The notes under the pieces were generated by a model. It did no database searches and was not told where the DNA came from. It saw nothing but the letters and a program-made list of their open reading frames with translations. Source: Fluviicola chungangensis (GTDB lineage Bacteria > Bacteroidota > Bacteroidia > Flavobacteriales_D > Crocinitomicaceae). From it: DNA of 64,000 nt. Shown here piece by piece: positions 59,708 through 64,000 of the stretch. Positions within the stretch are counted from its first letter, which is position 1; each line of letters begins with the position of its first letter. The DNA lies in the NCBI RefSeq assembly GCF_007558725.1, contig NZ_VLPL01000006.1:186001-250000 (forward strand), written 5' to 3'. Position numbers and translations under genes: made by a program.

Positions 59708-61162
59708 CTACAACGCCACTTTTTGCTTATAGATTTTTCCCGATTTGGTTTCCAAAATCACGTAATAGATTCCTTTCTGAACATCCGGAACAGGAACGCC
59801 GGAAATTCCTTTTGTGATTTGTTGCTTACCCGAATAAACTTGTTGTCCGGCCGAATTTATCAACTGAACAGATGCCTCTGTTTCCAATTCGGAACGCACT
59901 TTGATCAGTGTTTTTCCTTCTGATTGAGTTGCGAAAATTGAAAGCCCGGAATCGGTTATTGTTTCACTTGTTCCAAGTGTAGACGGATCAATCGTTCCTT
60001 GCAGGTATTTCACATTATTTCCCACGTTATCACTGTAAACAATGTGGAATTTCCCGTTGGAAAATTGAATATCCGGACGGGTTTGTGATCCGGAACCTCC
60101 TTGTGTCAGCGTATCGACATTTACTCCCAAACCAGCGGTCCCTGTAACAGAGTAAGTAAAGAATACATCCGTCGATCCAGCATTGTTTCCCTGCCATACA
60201 ATTGCTAAAGTATCCCCTTTTCCGGCGATAACCGGGAAATTATGAACACCTGTTCCCATAGGAAACAATTGGCGATGAACTCCGATCTGCTGATCTGCCA
60301 AGCTTGAAGAACTGATATAGACATCACCCCCGCTCATCCAGGTTGTTACCAGCGAATCTCCCATGATGACACCAGAAGGCCCGCTTGAAGGACACGAGCT
60401 CACATTCCAATTCGTTTGGTCCACTTTAGCTGCTGCTGTAAAACTGGCGCTTCCGTCTGTCGAATAACATCCCCACATTTCACGGATATTGTTGTCATTG
60501 TTACGGAAAAGCAACACCTGCTGATTCCCGGAAGTAACAACTGTTGCCGGACAACAATCACAGACAAATCCGGGAGCTGCCGAAGTAGGATTTATTGGAG
60601 CCAAATAACTGGTTCCGCCTGTTGTAGAGCGCGAGATGGAATATTCGGGATCTTCAAAGGCCGAGTTAAAGCGCATAAAATTGACGATCACGTTGTCGCT
60701 TAAACCAACAGCAACTGAAGGAAAACGTGGAATATCACTTCCGATTTGATCTACGCGAACCGTATCCTGAAAGCTCCATCCACCATCTATTGAACGAACG
60801 GTATAAACCTGGGCTGTATTCCCAACCGGTTCTGTACTGAAAACCACATAAACCATATCTCCTGAAGTTGCTATTTCAGCTCCCGTCCAGGTAGCTATAT
60901 ATGGAACTACACCATCAGGATTCAGAGCTATTGGACTTGTAAAACCCGATATGCTCAAACGCGAAGAATAGATTTTATTGGTGCCATTATTTCCCCAAAT
61001 CACTTGCGGATAATCTCCTGTTGTCAATGCAATTCGCGGATAAATGTTACTGTAAGTCGATCCCAAAGCGACGGTAACCGGTGCATTCCAAATTGCGCTT
61101 TGAGCAGTTGAATGGATGGTGAAACTACAGATTGTGATGATTCCAAATACTAATTTCTTCAT
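59708..61162 (-). CDS. T9SS-secreted sialidase/BNR-like propeller protein
   Basis: A 484-residue protein from the ATG at 61162 (signal peptide MKKLVFGIITICSF to HSTAQS); the longer frame to 61243 adds no homologous sequence. The body shows six or so propeller blades with Asp-box-like turns (TVRSIDGGWSFQDTV, ISRSTTGGTSYLAPINP, YSTDGSASFTAAAKV), as in exo-alpha-sialidase-like proteins; the Arg triad of true sialidases is not evident. The C-terminal 80 residues are a sorting domain (LSIFATQSEGKTLIKV, GIYYVILETKSG, terminal KQKVAL). Probably a surface glycan-binding protein. Confidence 0.82.
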   Translation of the reverse strand: MKKLVFGIITICSFTIHSTAQSAIWNAPVTVALGSTYSNIYPRIALTTGDYPQVIWGNNGTNKIYSSRLSISGFTSPIALNPDGVVPYIATWTGAEIATSGDMVYVVFSTEPVGNTAQVYTVRSIDGGWSFQDTVRVDQIGSDIPRFPSVAVGLSDNVIVNFMRFNSAFEDPEYSISRSTTGGTSYLAPINPTSAAPGFVCDCCPATVVTSGNQQVLLFRNNDNNIREMWGCYSTDGSASFTAAAKVDQTNWNVSSCPSSGPSGVIMGDSLVTTWMSGGDVYISSSSLADQQIGVHRQLFPMGTGVHNFPVIAGKGDTLAIVWQGNNAGSTDVFFTYSVTGTAGLGVNVDTLTQGGSGSQTRPDIQFSNGKFHIVYSDNVGNNVKYLQGTIDPSTLGTSETITDSGLSIFATQSEGKTLIKVRSELETEASVQLINSAGQQVYSGKQQITKGISGVPVPDVQKGIYYVILETKSGKIYKQKVAL

Positions 61163-61283
61163 AGTTTTCCTTTTTGAATAATGATTAAAATAACCTGAAT
61201 TCTTCGACATGTTTCTCAAACATACAAAATCCAGCTGATTCATTCTAACGTCCTTAACCGGAATCGCGTTGGGTAAAGGTCTT

Positions 61284-61321
61284 CAAAAAAACAGCAAGCG
61301 CCTGAAACAGGCGCTTGCTGT
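61284..61321 (-). terminator. Terminator of the 61340-61963 gene
   Basis: ACAGCAAGCGCCTG-AAA-CAGGCGCTTGCTGT (61291-61321), a perfect 14-bp stem; on the minus strand a T-run (TTTTTTGAAG) follows. Confidence 0.85.
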
Positions 61322-61339
61322 CACGGTGACTTCAGTTTC

Positions 61340-61963
61340 TCATGCATAAACTACATTTTCCAATGTAAACCTGAAAGGAGTTGAGGAACTTCCCGGCCCG
61401 CCTCCGGTCATGACAATATCGGCTTCTGCGATTCCCATCAAACTGATTTCAGTATTGACACTCGAAATAATAGCTGAATTTAATACCTGGCCCTCTTCTA
61501 CCTGAGAAACAACTCCGATCCAAATGGTTGGGGTAAATGAAAAAACAGCTTTTTGAGAAGGTGAAATACCTGATTTCATTGCACATATGCTTCCATCGCG
61601 GAAACAATAAGCAGAAATAGCCCCTGTAATAAGTTGATTACGTACCTCTATTTCATTCTTATTACTTGCGGAAGTTGCAGCCGTTTGCAGCACATCTCCC
61701 GAATTGTTTTTTACCATTTCGAATGCCTGCCCTTCATCGGCAGGGAGCTGCAGTGTAAAGTTTCCCCAGGAATCGGATGCTGCCACTTCAATTTGTGAGG
61801 GGAAATTCAATGGATGATGAGCCCCCTGACCACAGTTTTGAATGACTTTCCAGGCAACAGCCAGTTCATCCGCATTTTCAGAAACATTTTTTTGGAAAAT
61901 AACGATTTCACTGTTGTTGCTGTCGTTTGACCTGTTGATAAAATTCAGTTTAATAGTGTCCAT
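61340..61963 (-). CDS. Unrecognised soluble protein
   Basis: A 207-residue protein with no signal peptide or membrane segment. It begins MDTIKLNFINRSNDSNNSEI, has WKVIQNCGQGAHHPLNFPSQ near residue 40, and ends with a Gly-rich MTGGGPGSSSTPFRFTLENV. The alternation of short hydrophobic strands suggests a beta-sandwich. I do not recognise the family. ATG at 61963, A-rich leader, strong terminator after it, so the gene is real. It is separated from the SDR-like gene by 49 bases and may be in the same operon. Confidence 0.6.
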   Translation of the reverse strand: MDTIKLNFINRSNDSNNSEIVIFQKNVSENADELAVAWKVIQNCGQGAHHPLNFPSQIEVAASDSWGNFTLQLPADEGQAFEMVKNNSGDVLQTAATSASNKNEIEVRNQLITGAISAYCFRDGSICAMKSGISPSQKAVFSFTPTIWIGVVSQVEEGQVLNSAIISSVNTEISLMGIAEADIVMTGGGPGSSSTPFRFTLENVVYA

Positions 61964-62012
61964 AATGAATCGGTTTTATTTGGGGTAAATCTAGCCCATT
62001 TTTTTACAACTT

Positions 62013-62606
62013 TTACAGTTTAATGACCTGTCCCGTATTCGCCCCGAATACACTTTTCCGGAAACCATACTCCAATTGTTTCATCGTTACGGGAATATCC
62101 CCTGGAAAATAAGGGAAGTATTGAGGTGAATCTTCTATTACCGTGGGACTCACCGCATTGATCCGAATCCCATTTTCCAGCTCAATAGCTGCTGCTCTCA
62201 CAAAACCTTCCACTGCTCCATTTGCTGCCGAAGCGTTCGCAAAATTCAGTTGCGGATCATGTGACAATGCTCCGGTAATCAGCGTAAAAGATCCTTTGGG
62301 ATTGATGTAGTGCTGACCGATTAAAACCAAGTTGATCTGTCCCATCATTTTCCCCTCTACTCCTTTCCGGAAAGTCTGATAGGTCAGCGTTTTCCATGGA
62401 CCGACATGCGTTGGTCCCGCAGTTGAGATCAGGGCGTCGAACGGACCAACCTGTTTAAACATCTGTTCAATGGATTCCGTTGAGGTAATATCCATTAAGA
62501 TATCGCCACTTTTCGATCCGACTTTGACAATTTCATACTCCTGTTCAAATACTTTACTTAAATGTGTTCCCATAGTGCCCGAAGCACCCACCAATATTAT
62601 TTTCAT
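62013..62606 (-). CDS. SDR-fold protein lacking the catalytic YxxxK
   Basis: A 197-residue Rossmann protein. The nucleotide-binding turn is VGASGTMGTHLSKVF (GxxGxxG); NAG-like motif ALISTAGPTHVG follows. Where active SDR enzymes have Ser...YxxxK, this reads NFANASAANGAVEGFVRAAA, so the catalytic Tyr and Lys are absent. I recall a subgroup of short proteins with SAANGALEGFVRAAAIEL that share this loss; it may bind NAD(P) without redox chemistry or use another mechanism. Ends with RINAVSPTVIEDS, a normal family C-terminus. Upstream of it are a small membrane gene and an AraC regulator. Confidence 0.82.
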   Translation of the reverse strand: MKIILVGASGTMGTHLSKVFEQEYEIVKVGSKSGDILMDITSTESIEQMFKQVGPFDALISTAGPTHVGPWKTLTYQTFRKGVEGKMMGQINLVLIGQHYINPKGSFTLITGALSHDPQLNFANASAANGAVEGFVRAAAIELENGIRINAVSPTVIEDSPQYFPYFPGDIPVTMKQLEYGFRKSVFGANTGQVIKL

Positions 62607-62631
62607 CTTGATTCTCTATTATTAATTGTAA

Positions 62632-62850
62632 TTATTTGTCTTTTTTCGAAACCTTACTTATCAGCACATCCGTTAAGGGAACTCCTACAAATACCACCCA
62701 CGGAACAAGGATAATTGTCAGGAGAAATGTTCGCTGGTACAATGGGAAATCAGCCAGTGGCTTCCCGAACAGGAACAGGAAAAGAGTAATGGATGGATAA
62801 ATGACCACCCAAATTTTCATTGCCATCAATAATCGTGTTTTTGTCTTCAT
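62632..62850 (-). CDS. Two-helix membrane protein, unknown
   Basis: A 72-residue protein with two hydrophobic helices (AMKIWVVIYPSITLFLFLFG, TFLLTIILVPWVVFVGVPLT). The ATG at 62850 is preferred to the in-frame TTG at 62877, which lies in a promoter-like string. It resembles small partners of SDR or hydrolase genes in Bacteroidota, but I cannot name the family. It starts 81 bases from the regulator gene and ends 25 bases before the SDR-like gene. Confidence 0.6.
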   Translation of the reverse strand: MKTKTRLLMAMKIWVVIYPSITLFLFLFGKPLADFPLYQRTFLLTIILVPWVVFVGVPLTDVLISKVSKKDK

Positions 62851-62931
62851 TTCATCTGTTATTTTGATTTGAGACAAAAGTACAGGGAGCCTTCCCCATC
62901 TGTGCAGGACAATTATTGAGTTGAGCAGGAT

Positions 62932-63789
62932 TTATCTGAAATGATTTCGAAATGCTTCGGGAGAGAAACCCGTTCCTTTCCTGAAAAAACGAATAAAGTA
63001 GGAGACATCCTCAAATCCAAGAGAATAAGCAACCTCCTTCACCTGAACGGAAGTTCCTAAAAGGGTTCTTTTGGATTCCAGGATTAATTGTTCATGGATT
63101 AATTCGGAGACTGTTTTTTCCAGGACATCTTTGGTAACTTTATTTAACTGATAAACAGAAATACCCATCATTTCCGCATACTGAATAACTGTTTTGTGTT
63201 CGGTCACATGTTTCTCAAGCAATTCCTGAAATTCCTCGAAACGCTCTTGTTCATAAGATATTTCTGTAGTCGTCTTTTGAGCGGGATTCGCACTTTGCCG
63301 CATGGATTCAATAAAGAAAATATCCAGGTTAGCCCGAATCAAATCAGAAAAGTCTCGTTCTTTATTCATGTACTCCTGATAGATGTAATCCAAAATCGCA
63401 CAAAGCTTTTCAAAACGGAGTGGTTCCGGTGAACAACTATTTTTGGCTGTTACCCTTCTGAACCGCTGTTTGGCAGAAACATTCGTCGGGCTGTAAAAAT
63501 CTGCATCGAACTGCATCAAAAACCCTTTACAGTCCGGGGCCAATTTAAGTTGATGGATTTGTCCCGGACGCAGAATAAACACCGAACGGTCGTCAATGGA
63601 ATAAGGAATAAAATCAATCACATGCTCTCCCGTGCCCGTTTTAATGACCAGGATGAAAAAGTAATTGTGCCGGTGCAACCCGTCGTTCATCGGTTTACCA
63701 TCCAGTATCTCTTCAAGCGTGCGGATGCTGAACAGTTTATCGCTGTTTTGAATCCGATCCGAAATCCGTCTAAGCGGAATTTTGTCCAT
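62932..63789 (-). CDS. AraC-family transcriptional regulator
   Basis: A 285-residue regulator from the ATG at 63789 (MDKIPLRRISDRI). The N-terminal cupin-like domain carries LHRHNYFFILVIKTGTGEHV and FILRPGQIHQL, typical of AraC sensors; the C-terminal domain has two HTH motifs (IQYAEMMGISVYQLNKVTKD and VKEVAYSLGFEDVSYFIRFF) and the usual FRKGTGFSPEAFRNHF end. A perfect -7 element is 17 bases upstream. It probably controls the SDR-like genes that follow, since it lies directly before them on the same strand. Confidence 0.92.
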   Translation of the reverse strand: MDKIPLRRISDRIQNSDKLFSIRTLEEILDGKPMNDGLHRHNYFFILVIKTGTGEHVIDFIPYSIDDRSVFILRPGQIHQLKLAPDCKGFLMQFDADFYSPTNVSAKQRFRRVTAKNSCSPEPLRFEKLCAILDYIYQEYMNKERDFSDLIRANLDIFFIESMRQSANPAQKTTTEISYEQERFEEFQELLEKHVTEHKTVIQYAEMMGISVYQLNKVTKDVLEKTVSELIHEQLILESKRTLLGTSVQVKEVAYSLGFEDVSYFIRFFRKGTGFSPEAFRNHFR

Positions 63790-63806
63790 GGTTGCGTCTA
63801 AAGTTC

Positions 63807-63814
63807 CAAATATA
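63807..63814 (-). promoter_or_regulatory. -7 element of the AraC gene
   Basis: TATATTTG on the minus strand, 17 bases before the ATG at 63789; it supports that start over the longer frame to 63897. The rest of the window (63815-64000) shows no gene. Confidence 0.6.
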
Positions 63815-64000
63815 GCATATTTACAGGCCGGAAAAGAACTTCCGGGATTCAACAATAAAGAATTCAGCACTTTGCAACGATCTGAAGATCTCGCCAAATT
63901 TTGTGAAATGTGATGATTATGTAACTTCTGACCAAATTTTTATAACATTTCTACCCCCTTCTCAACTGAACTTTACGATTCCCGTCACTATTTACCATTG

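Overview
The window reads as chromosomal DNA of a Bacteroidota bacterium, most likely order Flavobacteriales and possibly near Fluviicola/Crocinitomicaceae; the order is supported by the evidence below, the genus is only a guess. The evidence: six secreted proteins end in (or carry a divergent form of) the type IX secretion (T9SS) sorting domain; many genes follow the Bacteroidota promoter element TAnnTTTG a few bases to a few tens of bases before the start; leaders are A-rich without strong Shine-Dalgarno sites; and phylum-typical families recur (DUF2911, DUF4331, DUF2490, YceI pairs, HMA-AraC regulators). No rRNA, tRNA or CRISPR array was recognised.

Layout. 0.1-4.6 kb (minus): OmpR-type two-component pair, PepSY-like lipoprotein, TauE/SafE permease with a PepSY-like tail, DUF2490 outer-membrane protein. 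4.8-8.4 kb (plus): LtaS-like alkaline-phosphatase-fold membrane enzyme, rlmN, small LuxR-type HTH protein. 8.5-11.8 kb: two surface or secreted T9SS-type proteins. 11.9-23.3 kb: housekeeping stretch with polyprenyl diphosphate synthase, YwqK/MORN lipoprotein, dnaG (zinc finger ligands lost), MscS channel, pyrophosphatase, DUF2911, VWA protein, a membrane-anchored unknown, NTF2-like protein, CorA. 23.5-26 kb (minus): two YceI proteins, small membrane protein, a decayed thioredoxin-like gene, Ogt. 26.1-28.4 kb: a MerC/zinc-ribbon protein, an IS110 transposase and a relic zone with a 22-bp periodic repeat like an IS21 end. 28.4-37.9 kb: T9SS WD/Kelch-like protein, MHS transporter, TspO, c-type haem lipoprotein, PIG-L deacetylase, a 36-residue membrane protein coupled to a sodium:solute symporter, second DUF2911 protein.

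38.2-42.5 kb (minus): two HMA-AraC regulators with TTG starts around a cupin, then a cluster that looks like a general stress group (YtxH, OmpA/PorT-like barrel, coiled-coil lipoprotein, CsbD-like). 42.5-50.3 kb (minus): two DUF4331 proteins, a TPR lipoprotein and a TonB-dependent receptor in one direction, which look like a surface capture/uptake module of unknown substrate. 50.6-57 kb (plus, divergent): GbsR/MarR regulator, TolC, RND adaptor and RND pump, with an 11-bp-arm palindrome over the regulator's promoter. 57.4-61.2 kb: T9SS phospholipase D-like protein and T9SS sialidase/BNR-like protein, convergent. 61.3-63.8 kb (minus): unknown protein, SDR-like protein without its catalytic pair, small membrane protein, AraC regulator.

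The intergenic DNA is unusual. Two families of imperfect inverted repeats (built from AATTGAAAA and AGTCAAGACT words) recur, several times with the repeat arm supplying or overlapping the stop codon of the upstream gene. All functional statements come from reading motifs by eye; no search was run.
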